Positions 8,390 through 17,508 of a DNA stretch of 64,000 nucleotides are shown here, piece by piece. The stretch spans positions 7,440,001-7,504,000 of the forward strand of contig NZ_CP032382.1 of NCBI RefSeq assembly GCF_003589925.1. The letters are read 5' to 3'. The translations under genes were made by a program, and so were the position numbers. A model generated the notes under the pieces. It did no database searches, was not told where the DNA came from, and saw nothing but the letters and a program-made list of their open reading frames with translations. This DNA comes from Chryseolinea soli (GTDB lineage Bacteria; Bacteroidota; Bacteroidia; Cytophagales; Cyclobacteriaceae). Positions within the stretch are counted from its first letter, which is position 1. Every line of letters begins with the position of its first letter.

Positions 8390-9181
8390 ATGAGCATATG
8401 GATGTTCTCCGATCACCTGGACTTCGATAAAAGGGAGAAGTTTCCAAAGTATGAAAATTGCATTTATTGCAAGAGTAAATTGGAGATCCTTTCCCATGAG
8501 ATCAAGCCCGCTATAAAAGGGGACTATTGGCATGGAGAAAAAATCAGAGTCAGCTTTTGCCCAATCTGCGGGTGGTGGACGGCACATCATGAACTTTATG
8601 CTCCGCCAGCTGTAGCAAATGTGGAAGGTGTTGAAAAGACCAGTGCAGCCATCTCTGTTCTCAAAAACTTGGATGTTGCAGACATCAACAGCCCAATTGA
8701 CGAAGTGAAAAAGTTCTTATTGGTGAGGTACGAGTCCCGATTTTCTCTACACCCAAGAGTTTTTGAAGAAACGGTCGGCAGCGTCTTTAAATCTCTCGGG
8801 TATCACATCCAAGTCACCGGATACACCGGAGACGATGGGGTTGATGTTATCCTGGAAAATGAAAGTTCTAAAATCGGGGTTCAGGTCAAACGTTATAGGA
8901 ATTCTATTAAGGTAGAACAGATCCGCTCTTTGGTTGGAGCCTTAGTCTTGAAGGGAATGACAAAAGGTATATTCGTTAGTACATCTACGTTTCAGAGTGG
9001 AGCGGCCAACACGGTTAATCGGTTCGAAGAAAAGGGTTATTCTATAGAATTGTACGATGCCAAAAGATTTTACGATGCTCTGCGATTATCACAGCGTCCC
9101 GAATACACATCTCTTGAAGATTTTCTGAGTGACCATCCAATAAATAGCTTGCCCGTTATTCACAGAGACAGCTATTACTAA
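8390..9181 (+). CDS. Zinc-ribbon plus Mrr-type restriction endonuclease
   Basis: 263 residues from the ATG at 8390; a TTG 63 bp upstream is possible but less attractive. A zinc ribbon with CxxC pairs at Cys24/Cys27 and Cys57/Cys60 comes first. The C-terminal half is an Mrr catalytic domain of the PD-(D/E)XK fold: FEETVGSVFKSLGYHIQVTG, then GDDGVDVILE with Asp152 and GVQVKRY with Gln165/Lys167, the usual Mrr D...QxK signature. Mrr-like enzymes cut modified foreign DNA and act alone. No methyltransferase or specificity gene is next to it, which fits a type IV role. The DNA modification recognised is unknown. Confidence 0.85.
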   Translation: MSIWMFSDHLDFDKREKFPKYENCIYCKSKLEILSHEIKPAIKGDYWHGEKIRVSFCPICGWWTAHHELYAPPAVANVEGVEKTSAAISVLKNLDVADINSPIDEVKKFLLVRYESRFSLHPRVFEETVGSVFKSLGYHIQVTGYTGDDGVDVILENESSKIGVQVKRYRNSIKVEQIRSLVGALVLKGMTKGIFVSTSTFQSGAANTVNRFEEKGYSIELYDAKRFYDALRLSQRPEYTSLEDFLSDHPINSLPVIHRDSYY

Positions 9182-9349
9182 GACTTAAAATCTAAGATCC
9201 CGGAAAGGAACGTAAGCTCGTCAAAACGCCTTATTAACTTCGCCATGCTCTTTCGCACTATTGAGAGAACCCCTAGTACAATTGTACTATATCCGCCAAG
9301 CCCCTCAAGTGGGGATTCTTTATTATCTTCAGTTCAAACCCCAAAACCT

Positions 9350-9996
9350 ATGAAAATCAGGCTAGCAATTCTATTAACATTGTCTTTCTATCCTTCTCCA
9401 GGGCCAAGGAAGAGAATGGCCAGACAAAAATAAAGGATTAGGTCTCGTAGCTCATTTAGCATTCATAAAATTAAGCGCAGAACAAAAGGTAGTTTCGATC
9501 AATAGCGATGAGGCCTTTAAAAAAAGAATCCTTATCTCAAATAAAACTACGGTGGTACCCGACACCCTGGCCGTACTCAGCGTTCTAAATAAATACAACA
9601 AGTTAAAGACTGACATCGACCAATTGATCCTTCAATTAATTGTCGACTCAAAGCAAAAGAACCGGCTAAAACTTTACAGGCAGCTTGATGAATATATAAA
9701 AGGCTCAAGTTCTCAAATCCCAAAAGCTTACAAGCAAATCATGGCGAACATTGAGGATGATCTTTATGAATTAATAGCCGATGACAACCGTCCAGGGGTG
9801 TCCGCCCTTTGAATCAATTCTCTCCATAACAGAGCAAATCTCAACCGCCATCACCAGCGCACGGGATTTTAGGGAGAAGAAGGTAGGAAGCATCTGTGAA
9901 GTATTGGATAAACTCAGGCTACGTGACGTTTCAGAACTTGGCAAAAAAGAGGAAGATGACAGCGCCAAGGATGATGAAAAAACTAAGAATAAATGA
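9350..9996 (+). pseudogene. Small exported protein gene broken by two +1 frameshifts
   Basis: Three successive frames join into one sensible protein. Frame 1 starts at the ATG at 9350 with a signal peptide (MKIRLAILLTLSFYPSP). It continues after the GGG at 9401-9403 in a second frame (GQGREWPDKNKGLGL to YELIADDNRPG). After the GGGG at 9795-9798 it continues in a third frame (CPPFESILSITEQISTAI to KDDEKTKNK, stop at 9996). Removing one G at each run restores a continuous reading of about 215 codons: an exported, helix-rich protein with a charged C-terminus. I recognise no family. Each single frame is too short to be functional, so the gene is dead, phase-variable or mis-sequenced. The 168 bp before it show nothing clear. 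Confidence 0.6.
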
Positions 9997-10159
9997 CTTT
10001 ATCTGAAACGTTGCATGTTTCAATTATCAGGAAAGCTTTCAAACTCGACAGACTTGCGATAGATCTGGAATCATATTCACCCCATAGAATCATATTTCAC
10101 CCCAAAATCGGCATGAACGCGCCCTGGAACTGGAGTTCGTATCGTATTTTAGATCTCAC

Positions 10160-11299
10160 ATGTCCACTATGGTAAAAGAAACACAAGTCCTCATTATCGG
10201 TGCCAGCATTTCCGGGTTAGCCAGTGCCGCCTCCCTTAAAAAAAGAGGAATAGCGTATAGCATTATCGAGAAGCAGCAACAAGTCGTTCCGGCCTGGAGG
10301 AATCACTATGAGCGGCTCCATTTGCATACCAGCAAGAAATTGTCCGGGCTGCCGTATCGATCTTTTGATAGATCCATTCCCCTCTACCCTTCCCGGCAGC
10401 AGGTTGTCGATTATTTAACCGGCTATCAAAAGGAGTTTGAGATCCATCCTGATTTCAACACCGAGGCGCTATCGGTCAGAAAGCAAGGCGACGATTGGAT
10501 CACTGAAACGTCAAGCCATACCTATCAATCAAAATACGTCGTCGTGGCAACGGGGCCGTTTGGTAAGCCTAAGCCCATACATTTTAAAGGGATGGAAACC
10601 TTCCCCGGAAAAATTTTACATAGCTATGGCTATAAAACCGGCAAGGATTTTAAAGGCCAGAAGGTTCTGGTAGTGGGATTTGGCAATTCGGCCTGCGAGA
10701 TTGCCATAGACTTATTTGAACAAGGAGCGACACCATCCATGTCCGTCCGGTCCGCAGTAAATGTGGTACCCCGCGACATCTTCGGGATTCCCATTCTGCA
10801 ACTGGCGTTGCTGATGAACTTCCTCCCTCCGAGGTTGGCGGATAAAATGAATGCTCCGTTAATCCGATTGCTGGTTGGAGACATCACGAGGTTGGGTCTC
10901 AGAAAACCACCTTATGGTCCGCTCGAGCAAATTGAAAAACACGGGGCAGCTCCTGTATTGGATATCGGTACGATTGCTCTCATTCGAAAGGGGCACATCG
11001 CCATACGCCGTGACCTCGACCATATCCAGCATAAAACGGTTCACTTCGATGACGGCAGCCATGATAATTTTGATGCTATCGTGGCCGGCATTGGCTACTA
11101 CAGAGACTATGCAGACATCATCGAAGTTGAGCACGCGCGGTTTGACGATCTGAAAGTCAGCCTCGACAAGCAAAAGTATTTTGGCAAAGACGGCCTGTAT
11201 TTTTGCGGGTTCTGGATTTCACCCACGGGCCAGATCCGGGAAATTGCGCGCGATGCACAAAAAATAGCGCGGGACATTAGTCGGAAAATTATGTCCTGA
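10160..11299 (+). CDS. FAD/NAD(P)-dependent flavin monooxygenase (class B, YUCCA/FMO-like)
   Basis: 379 residues. The FAD-binding Rossmann site is VLIIGASISGLASAASL at residues 10-26. The class B monooxygenase fingerprint FxGxxxHxxxY is present as FPGKILHSYGY starting near residue 148. The second nucleotide site is VLVVGFGNSACEIAIDL near residue 170. The C-terminal DGLYFCGFWISPTGQI is also typical. These enzymes use NADPH and oxygen to oxygenate nucleophilic or carbonyl substrates; the substrate is not deducible. ATG codons at 10160 and 10169 are both possible starts. No partner gene is adjacent. Confidence 0.88.
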   Translation: MSTMVKETQVLIIGASISGLASAASLKKRGIAYSIIEKQQQVVPAWRNHYERLHLHTSKKLSGLPYRSFDRSIPLYPSRQQVVDYLTGYQKEFEIHPDFNTEALSVRKQGDDWITETSSHTYQSKYVVVATGPFGKPKPIHFKGMETFPGKILHSYGYKTGKDFKGQKVLVVGFGNSACEIAIDLFEQGATPSMSVRSAVNVVPRDIFGIPILQLALLMNFLPPRLADKMNAPLIRLLVGDITRLGLRKPPYGPLEQIEKHGAAPVLDIGTIALIRKGHIAIRRDLDHIQHKTVHFDDGSHDNFDAIVAGIGYYRDYADIIEVEHARFDDLKVSLDKQKYFGKDGLYFCGFWISPTGQIREIARDAQKIARDISRKIMS

Positions 11300-11634
11300 C
11301 CCACGACGAAGCCCTTTGGCTTGGTCATTCATGTTAGCAGCACGGAGAACAGAAGTGGGTGGCCAACTGTTAGAACAAAAAGCGCACATTCCCTGAGGCC
11401 GGCACGGTGGTAACATCAGACAAGGATAAGCGGTTGACGACAATGACCAAAAGGCGTTGTTGTGTTGCGGCGCTGATGGTGGCCCGGCAGGTGCCCTTCT
11501 GCCGTGACACCGGTCACATCCAGGAAGATCACATCGCTGCTCGTCAATGGTGTTACACAACGAGAAAATCGTGGCGGCGATTTTGGCGGTTTTTGACAAA
11601 AACTTGATAACTTCCAAAGCACAAACCCCCCTGT
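11300..11634. other. 335-bp stretch without a supported gene
   Basis: Reverse-strand ORFs here (for example 11219-11674) overlap the end of the monooxygenase gene and the start of the kinase gene and have a frame-shadow composition. I see no clear promoter, terminator or RNA. It presumably holds the promoter of the sensor kinase at 11635. Confidence 0.5.
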
Positions 11635-14600
11635 ATGCCGCGCGTGTATTGCCATACATTGATCGTTGTTGCAATCATGCTCGGCGCGATGCACTCGCCG
11701 GCTGTGCGGGCACAACAGCCGTTTGTTCCCTTTCGCCATTATTCCAGTTTCCAGGGCCTGTCGCACGACAAAGTGATCTCCATCCTGGAGGACCGCCAGG
11801 GCTTCATGTGGTTTGGGACCGTCGAAGGGCTCAACCGTTTCGACGGCTACACCTTCACCTCATTCTACCACAAGAACGGCGACACCACTTCATTGTGTGA
11901 CAACGCGGCCATCGCCATGCTCGAGGACCGCCACGGCGACTTGTGGATCGGCACGACCGGCGGCATGAGCCGATACAACCGTGCCTCCAACAGCTTCACC
12001 TCCTATGTCCCCGATCCGTCGCGCGAGGGCAGCATTTCCGATGGGCGCATCAACCAAATCCTGGAAGACGAAGACGGAAATTTCTGGCTCGCCTTCTCCA
12101 ACGGCTACGTCGACTACTTCAACCGCGCCTCGGACCGTTTTCAACATTTTCTGATCGACGAAAACGCGCTCGACATCACATCGCTGGAATTCGACCGCAA
12201 GGGTAACCTTTGGATCGGTACGCGCATCGGTGTGGTCATCATGAACAAGGCGCGGCAAATCACCCAGCACTTCACGCACAATCCCGCCGATGCCGGCAGC
12301 CTCAGTCACAACAACGTGAACGATCTTCTCTTGGATCGCAACGGCGTGATGTGGGTGGGATCCGATGGGGGCCTGAACCGCTATGACCGCGATCGAAAAA
12401 CATTCTCACACCATCGCCACCGCGCCGACGATGTCAGCAGTCTCGCGCTGGACGTGATCCGTTGCCTGGGGCAAGACAACGCCGGCAGAATTTGGGTGGG
12501 CACTGAAAACGGGGGCCTGGATATATTCGACCCCGTGGCCGGCCGCTTCTATCATTATGTAAACGACGAGCTCGACTCGCGCAGCATCAGCGACAATTCA
12601 ATCTATGCGATCTATCGCGACCGGCAAAACAATGTCTGGGTGGGCACCAACAGCCGGGGCATCTGCCTTTACGATGCAAACCGGAAACCCTTTGTGATCT
12701 ATCAGAAAAACCTGAGCCATCAACCCAATCTGTCCAACAACAAGATCTCGGCCATCGCAGAACAGCCAGGCGCCGGGTTGTGGATTGGGTCCGACGGCGG
12801 TGGAATAGGTTTCTTTGACGAAGGGCACGAAACGTTCACCGCCTACCGGCACGATCCGAAAGATCCCAACAGCATCCCGGGCGACTTTGTGGTCGACCTG
12901 GAGTGGGATGAAAAAGCCCAATGCCTGTGGATCGCGACGTGGGGTGGCGGACTTGGCCGGTTTGACCCTGTCACAAAAAAATGCCAGCGTTTTATGCCTC
13001 GTGAAGGCGACCCAACCGCAGTTGGGTCTGACAAGCTCTGGTGTCTTTACCTGGACGAAGAAGGGACACTTTACGTCGGCACCCTCGGCAGCGGCTTCAG
13101 CATCTACAACCGAAGCACCGGCACCTTTAGCACCTACAGTACCGACGACGGCCTGCGCGAAGAAAATGTGGTAGCCTTTTGCCGCGATGAAAACGGTTTG
13201 CTCTGGCTGGGCAGCTGGGGCAACGGTGTGAGCTGTTTCGATCCTGTGGCCCGAAAATTTGTAGCCCGGCCCGACGCCCTCCGTCTCAAGAATGCCGAAG
13301 CGATTTCAGCTGACTCCTTGGGCAGGCTTTGGATGATGGGGGCCCCGGGCTTCGAAGTCTATGACCCCGTCAGCGGCGTAGTGCAGCACTATGGCGACAA
13401 GGAGCACGTCCCCGAAACCACCATCAACAACTTTTTGCGAGACGGGCGCGGCAACCTTTGGCTCGCCACCAACAAAGGCATGGTCCGGTACAATCTCGCC
13501 ACGCAAAAGGCAACCGTCTACACCGAAGACGATGGCTTGCCCACAAGCCAGTTTTACGGCAGACCCCTTTACGCCTCCAGCGGGAGAATGTACTTTGCCA
13601 GTGTTCAGGGCCTCGTCGCGTTCGATCCCGACAGCATCAAAGACAACGCGATCGTTCCGCCCGTGCTGATCACCGACTTAAAGATCTTCAATAAGTCGGT
13701 GTATGCCGATAGCAGTGACAGCCCATTGCAAGATGTGATCAGCGAAACAAAAGAAATCTCGCTATCGTCGCGCTACGATTTTATTTCGCTCGATTTTGTC
13801 GCCTTCAACTATTCGTGGCCGGAAGGCAATCAGTATGCCTACAAGCTGGAACCATTCGACAACGACTGGATCGCCGCTGCCGACGGGCAACGGTCGGCCA
13901 CCTACACGAGCCTCGAACCGGGCGACTACGTCTTCCGGGTAAAAGCCTGCAACAACGACGGGATCTGGAACGAAACCGGCACATCACTGACCATCCACAT
14001 CCTCCCGCGCTGGTACGAGACGGTGGCCTTCAAGCTCGCGGTGGCCGTGGCGATCGTGGCCGCGGCCTATGCTTTTTACCGTTACCGTGTCCGCGTGATC
14101 GCCAACCAGGCACGGAAGCTCAGCACGATCGTGAAGGAGCGCACGCATGAGCTGCAGGAAATGAACAAAGATATTACCGGGAAGAACCTGCTCCTGCAAG
14201 ACCGGCAACAGGAAATCGAAGCGCAAAACGAAGAGCTGAAGCAAAGCGGCGACGAGATCATGGCCCAGCGCGATATCGTCTTTGCACAAAAGGAAAAGCT
14301 GGAAGAAGCATACGCCACCATTGCCCAACAAAACGAGGACATCCATGCCCGCAACGAAAACCTCGAGCAGGAAGTGCAGTCGCGTACCAAGGAGCTGCTG
14401 GCCTATAACCAGCAGCTGGAACAGTTTGCCTTCATCTCGGCCCACAATCTGCGCGCGCCTGTCGCGCGCATCCTGGGGTTGGGCAACATCCTTGGCCTCG
14501 GCGCCGTAAGCCAAGAGGAACGTGTTATGGTCTACGAAAAAATGGTTGCCACCGCACGCGAGCTCGACCGCGTGGTGCGCGACTTGAACACCATACTCGA

Positions 14601-15093
14601 GATCCGGAAGAACAACGAAAGCCCTCTAACAGAAGTGCGCTTCGACGAAGAACTCATGCTCGTGAAGCGCTATATCGAAAAGGAAATTGAAGATACACGC
14701 AGTGTAATCCGATCCGATTTTTCCGATGCACCTCGTATTTACAGCGTAAAGCCCTACGTAGAAAGCGTGTTGCAAAATCTATTGAGCAACGCCATCAAGT
14801 ACCGTCACCCAGCCCGCACGCCGGTGATCAGTCTGAAAACAGAAACCGTAAACGGATACATACGCCTCACCGTGACCGACAACGGCCTGGGTATAGACCT
14901 CGACATGTTCCGGCATAAGATCTTCAGCCTATACCAACGATTTCACAGTCACGTCGAGGGCAAAGGCCTGGGACTTTACCTGGTGAAGAGCCAGATCCTC
15001 GCCCTGGGCGGAAAGATCGAAGTAGACAGCACGGTAGATGAAGGCACAACCTTCAAAGTATATTTCAAGAACCGCTGGACCACACCCAATTAA
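11635..15093 (+). CDS. Two-component regulator-propeller sensor histidine kinase
   Basis: 1152 residues. Signal peptide 1-27; then two-component propeller repeats (Reg_prop, pattern D..G.LWIGT..GL.R) from about 35 to 670, forming two periplasmic beta-propellers; a Y_Y_Y domain at about 690-775 (YAYKLEPFDNDWIAA...YTSLEPGDYVFRVKA); one membrane helix near 783-803; a long coiled coil to about 925; a HisKA-type helix with the phospho-acceptor His937 in AHNLRAPVARI; and an HATPase domain with N-box NLLSNAIKYRH, DNGLGID and GKGLGLYL. It senses a periplasmic ligand, often a glycan fragment in this family, and phosphorylates a partner. Unlike the hybrid members, it has no receiver or AraC output domain, and no response regulator adjoins it. 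Confidence 0.92.
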   Translation: MPRVYCHTLIVVAIMLGAMHSPAVRAQQPFVPFRHYSSFQGLSHDKVISILEDRQGFMWFGTVEGLNRFDGYTFTSFYHKNGDTTSLCDNAAIAMLEDRHGDLWIGTTGGMSRYNRASNSFTSYVPDPSREGSISDGRINQILEDEDGNFWLAFSNGYVDYFNRASDRFQHFLIDENALDITSLEFDRKGNLWIGTRIGVVIMNKARQITQHFTHNPADAGSLSHNNVNDLLLDRNGVMWVGSDGGLNRYDRDRKTFSHHRHRADDVSSLALDVIRCLGQDNAGRIWVGTENGGLDIFDPVAGRFYHYVNDELDSRSISDNSIYAIYRDRQNNVWVGTNSRGICLYDANRKPFVIYQKNLSHQPNLSNNKISAIAEQPGAGLWIGSDGGGIGFFDEGHETFTAYRHDPKDPNSIPGDFVVDLEWDEKAQCLWIATWGGGLGRFDPVTKKCQRFMPREGDPTAVGSDKLWCLYLDEEGTLYVGTLGSGFSIYNRSTGTFSTYSTDDGLREENVVAFCRDENGLLWLGSWGNGVSCFDPVARKFVARPDALRLKNAEAISADSLGRLWMMGAPGFEVYDPVSGVVQHYGDKEHVPETTINNFLRDGRGNLWLATNKGMVRYNLATQKATVYTEDDGLPTSQFYGRPLYASSGRMYFASVQGLVAFDPDSIKDNAIVPPVLITDLKIFNKSVYADSSDSPLQDVISETKEISLSSRYDFISLDFVAFNYSWPEGNQYAYKLEPFDNDWIAAADGQRSATYTSLEPGDYVFRVKACNNDGIWNETGTSLTIHILPRWYETVAFKLAVAVAIVAAAYAFYRYRVRVIANQARKLSTIVKERTHELQEMNKDITGKNLLLQDRQQEIEAQNEELKQSGDEIMAQRDIVFAQKEKLEEAYATIAQQNEDIHARNENLEQEVQSRTKELLAYNQQLEQFAFISAHNLRAPVARILGLGNILGLGAVSQEERVMVYEKMVATARELDRVVRDLNTILEIRKNNESPLTEVRFDEELMLVKRYIEKEIEDTRSVIRSDFSDAPRIYSVKPYVESVLQNLLSNAIKYRHPARTPVISLKTETVNGYIRLTVTDNGLGIDLDMFRHKIFSLYQRFHSHVEGKGLGLYLVKSQILALGGKIEVDSTVDEGTTFKVYFKNRWTTPN

Positions 15094-15302
15094 CATGTTC
15101 CATCCCTGTCGCGAGTCGATCACCTATTTGGTGTGATTCTCACAAGCTTCAACCAAATACTGATGATGTCGCGAGGGATATTTACGAGCAAATTTTATCT
15201 TCGCCAAAAGCGCCACATAGGATTGACCGGTCTCGAAGCCGACGTTGAATCAGCTCTGGCGATCGCTCAATATGCCTTGCATAACTAAATAAAACAGAAT
15301 CT

Positions 15303-15920
15303 ATGAAAAATTTAAAATCGATACTATCGCTAATGACCTACGTGACAAGCCTGTTCTTGGCCAACTCAATTTACGGACAGACGAACACGAATTTATCAAT
15401 AGGCGAATTGAAGTTTACCGCTGCCGGTGAACTTGACATTCACGCATCCGCCACTTCGTCTCAAAATGACTTTGATTATTTAGTGGGGAAATGGGTATTG
15501 AAAGACAAAAAACTTAAATCACGATTAACGAATAGCAAAGAGTGGATCGAATTTGAATCTACCGTCGAAATGCACAAGCTGCTCAATGGCATTGGCAATA
15601 TGGATGTTTATAGAACGACGGTTGACGGTAAGCCCTTTGAAGGAATCGCCCTTCGATTGTTCAATCCGAAGACAAAACTCTGGAGTATTTATTGGGCAGA
15701 CAGCAATGTCGGGGTAATGGATGTCCCCGTGGTAGGGTCGTTTGAAGGCAACATTGGCAAGTTTTTTTGTAAAGACAAATTCAAGGGTAAGGATATCATC
15801 GTCGTGTTTCTTTGGGACAAAACCGATCCAAACAATCCCGTTTGGAGTCAGGCCTTTTCTCCGGACAACGGCAAGACGTGGGAGGTAAATGCTACCAATA
15901 CGTCCCACAGGGCAAAATGA
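15303..15920 (+). CDS. Exported protein of a DUF1579-like lipocalin-type family
   Basis: 205 residues with an N-terminal signal peptide (about residues 1-25, ending near SIYGQ). The mature part begins FDYLVGKWVL and continues with beta strands: WIEFESTVEMHKLLNG, FEGIALRLFNPKTKLWSIYW, FEGNIGKFF and PVWSQAFSPDNGKTWEVN. The pattern fD.l.G.W...a...lng...G...r.ynp....W...w resembles DUF1579-like proteins. A clear paralogue is encoded at 32287-32880. It probably acts in the periplasm; the role is unknown. It follows the kinase gene by 209 bp on the same strand. Confidence 0.7.
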   Translation: MKNLKSILSLMTYVTSLFLANSIYGQTNTNLSIGELKFTAAGELDIHASATSSQNDFDYLVGKWVLKDKKLKSRLTNSKEWIEFESTVEMHKLLNGIGNMDVYRTTVDGKPFEGIALRLFNPKTKLWSIYWADSNVGVMDVPVVGSFEGNIGKFFCKDKFKGKDIIVVFLWDKTDPNNPVWSQAFSPDNGKTWEVNATNTSHRAK

Positions 15921-15989
15921 CGGACGTCTCAGTTTTTCACTTCACTATTCTACGCGAAGCGCTACCGCAAATTCTTAGCAAATCGATTA

Positions 15990-16271
15990 TCATCGCCCCT
16001 CTTTAAAGTACCTGTTAAAATACATCAGTATCAACGTCACGGCGACAAAACTCACCGCAAACCGGAACAGGTGAGGCTCCGGTGTTTGACTATTCACCGC
16101 ATACTGAAATCCCACAACAACCATATACCCCACAACCAACACCGACAAGATCATCATCATCACCGTAACGGCAGCATACACTTTCCGGATCACACTTCCT
16201 TTTTCGGAAAGTAGCGTCACGGTAAACACCAATACCAAAAGAACGATAGGCCAATATTCGATAGGGTCCAC
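15990..16271 (-). CDS. Small membrane protein with three predicted helices
   Basis: 93 residues, not recognised. Three hydrophobic segments are evident: WPIVLLVLVFTVTLLS (about 7-22), VYAAVTVMMMILSVLVVGYM (about 31-50) and LFRFAVSFVAVTLILMYF (about 68-85), separated by short charged turns. The length and the clean alternation support a real inner-membrane protein. It is convergent with the gene at 15303 and lies just downstream, on its own strand, of the twin small-RNA-like elements. Confidence 0.6.
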   Translation of the reverse strand: MDPIEYWPIVLLVLVFTVTLLSEKGSVIRKVYAAVTVMMMILSVLVVGYMVVVGFQYAVNSQTPEPHLFRFAVSFVAVTLILMYFNRYFKEGR

Positions 16272-16370
16272 TGCGGTTACTGGTTAAGCTTTACCAATTA
16301 AAAAAATGGATCGAGGTCCGGAGATTGGTTTGATAATGGAGGGCAATCTCCGCTCCCATTTTGATCGGGA

Positions 16371-16497
16371 ATTAAAAAAGATGTGACCCACCTGGTCACA
16401 TCTTTTCCGATAAGAACTGTTTGGTGATGTCTAGAACAATGTGAATGTACGAGAATCGCACTTCCTGAATACGTTAAATCTCTCATTTAACGGTTAA
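16371..16497 (-). ncRNA. Candidate small RNA or structured repeat, copy A
   Basis: Two hairpins lie about 92 bp apart. Read on the minus strand, the first is CGTTAAAT with its complement around a 5-nt loop (16472-16492). The last is a 9-bp GC-containing stem (arms 16380-16388 and 16394-16402) that A/T pairs can lengthen, followed on the minus strand by six T residues, as in an intrinsic terminator. A TACTTTTG box (TAnnTTTG type) lies just upstream at 16504-16511. The size would be about 125 nt. A second copy at 16581-16707 keeps both stems and has a compensated base pair in the terminator stem, which argues for RNA structure. Confidence 0.55.
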
Positions 16498-16503
16498 AAG
16501 ACT

Positions 16504-16511
16504 CAAAAGTA
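16504..16511 (-). promoter_or_regulatory. TAnnTTTG promoter box before small-RNA copy A
   Basis: On the minus strand this reads TACTTTTG, an exact match to the Bacteroidota -7 consensus TAnnTTTG. It sits 7-12 bp before the start of the structured element. I do not see a good TTG -33 element at the right distance, so support is partial. Confidence 0.4.
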
Positions 16512-16580
16512 AGAGCGACTTTTTTAGCCGGTCATAGCGAATGGCGCGAGAGGTCTTTAGTTGCCGTTGCCCCTGGAGAA

Positions 16581-16707
16581 ATTAAAAAGATGTGATCCGC
16601 CTGATCACATCTTTTCGGTTGAACTGTCTTCAGTGAAGCAAAGACGTTATATGAATCTATAGAAATTCTCCCTTTAGAATACGTTAAATCCTTCATTTAA
16701 CGGTTAA
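16581..16707 (-). ncRNA. Candidate small RNA or structured repeat, copy B
   Basis: A second copy of the 16371-16497 element, offset by 209-210 bp. Its stems are at 16589-16597/16603-16611 and 16682-16689/16695-16702, about 93 bp apart as in copy A. In the first stem a C-G pair of copy A is a T-A pair here, so both arms changed together. Loops and the middle part differ. No exact TAnnTTTG box is seen upstream, so this copy may be silent or driven differently. Confidence 0.5.
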
Positions 16708-16805
16708 ACACGTACTCAGAAACGTCATATACATCCATCCCGGCCGTTAGGAACCCGGAACATTATGCTGGCGGACGACAATTGAGATGACGGGAAGTTG
16801 TTTAT

Positions 16806-17294
16806 CTAACTAATGGGATCGGATTTATTTGCGTCTATCCTGCGATTGATGGGATAGATTTTATGATTCATAACATAATATTCAATTGCCTTTCTTAAAT
16901 CACGGACTTTTATAACCAAGGCTTGTTCGCGTTCTCGCTTTGCGTCAATGGAGGATAGGATAGATGTTTCCATCAGTTCCACATGTAACAAATCGCATAT
17001 GAGGTTCATTTTGCTCCGCACAGATGCCATCTGCCCGGAAAGTTCCTCACGTTCATGTTCGGTCAACATAGCCTGTTGTTTCAATGAAGATACCGAAAAA
17101 TTTAAACGGTCAATCCCCCCATTATCAGGGTTTCTGAACCCTAAAGTCCAAATAAAAAAGCAGGTTGGGTCAAGGTATTTTCTGCTCAACAGCAACAATC
17201 GCATTTCCGATACTTCTTCCTTTGTCTTCACGGAGTCACCTGGTACTCCCGATCCATCCTTTTGCAGGACGCAGATGATAGGGGTCAACGGCAC
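16806..17294 (-). CDS. Hypothetical protein
   Basis: 162 residues, not recognised. The first 30 residues are doubtful; a start at 17204 (MRLLLLSRKYLDP) gives 132 residues with a hydrophobic beginning that may be a membrane anchor (CFFIWTLGF). The remaining part is helical and charged (KQQAMLTEHEREELSGQMAS and IDAKREREQALVIKVRDLRK), consistent with a coiled coil. The complementary strand also has an ORF (16948-17319), but its Ser/Cys/Arg-rich composition looks like a shadow. Confidence is limited because nothing nearby supports a role. Confidence 0.45.
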   Translation of the reverse strand: MPLTPIICVLQKDGSGVPGDSVKTKEEVSEMRLLLLSRKYLDPTCFFIWTLGFRNPDNGGIDRLNFSVSSLKQQAMLTEHEREELSGQMASVRSKMNLICDLLHVELMETSILSSIDAKREREQALVIKVRDLRKAIEYYVMNHKIYPINRRIDANKSDPIS

Positions 17295-17508
17295 GCCTGG
17301 AGTGCACGGGGATCAATGACGATGGGTTGTGTATATTCAACGTCAATACCAATTAATGATCCCCTGAAAACACCAATGTTTGTCGGGATTCCCACCCAAC
17401 GTTGTCGTTTTTACACAGCGTCAATCCTGAAAATGACTGTCATCTTTGTATTGTCAATAAGTCAAAAAAAAAAAAACAATTTCAATAAACTCTAAAAATT
17501 AGAAGCGT

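Noticed and set aside
11219..11674. 151-codon reverse ORF before the sensor kinase
   Set aside because: Overlaps two convincing genes at both ends and has a shadow composition.
17465..17477. Run of 13 A as a programmed slippage site
   Set aside because: It lies outside any gene, upstream of the start at 17509.
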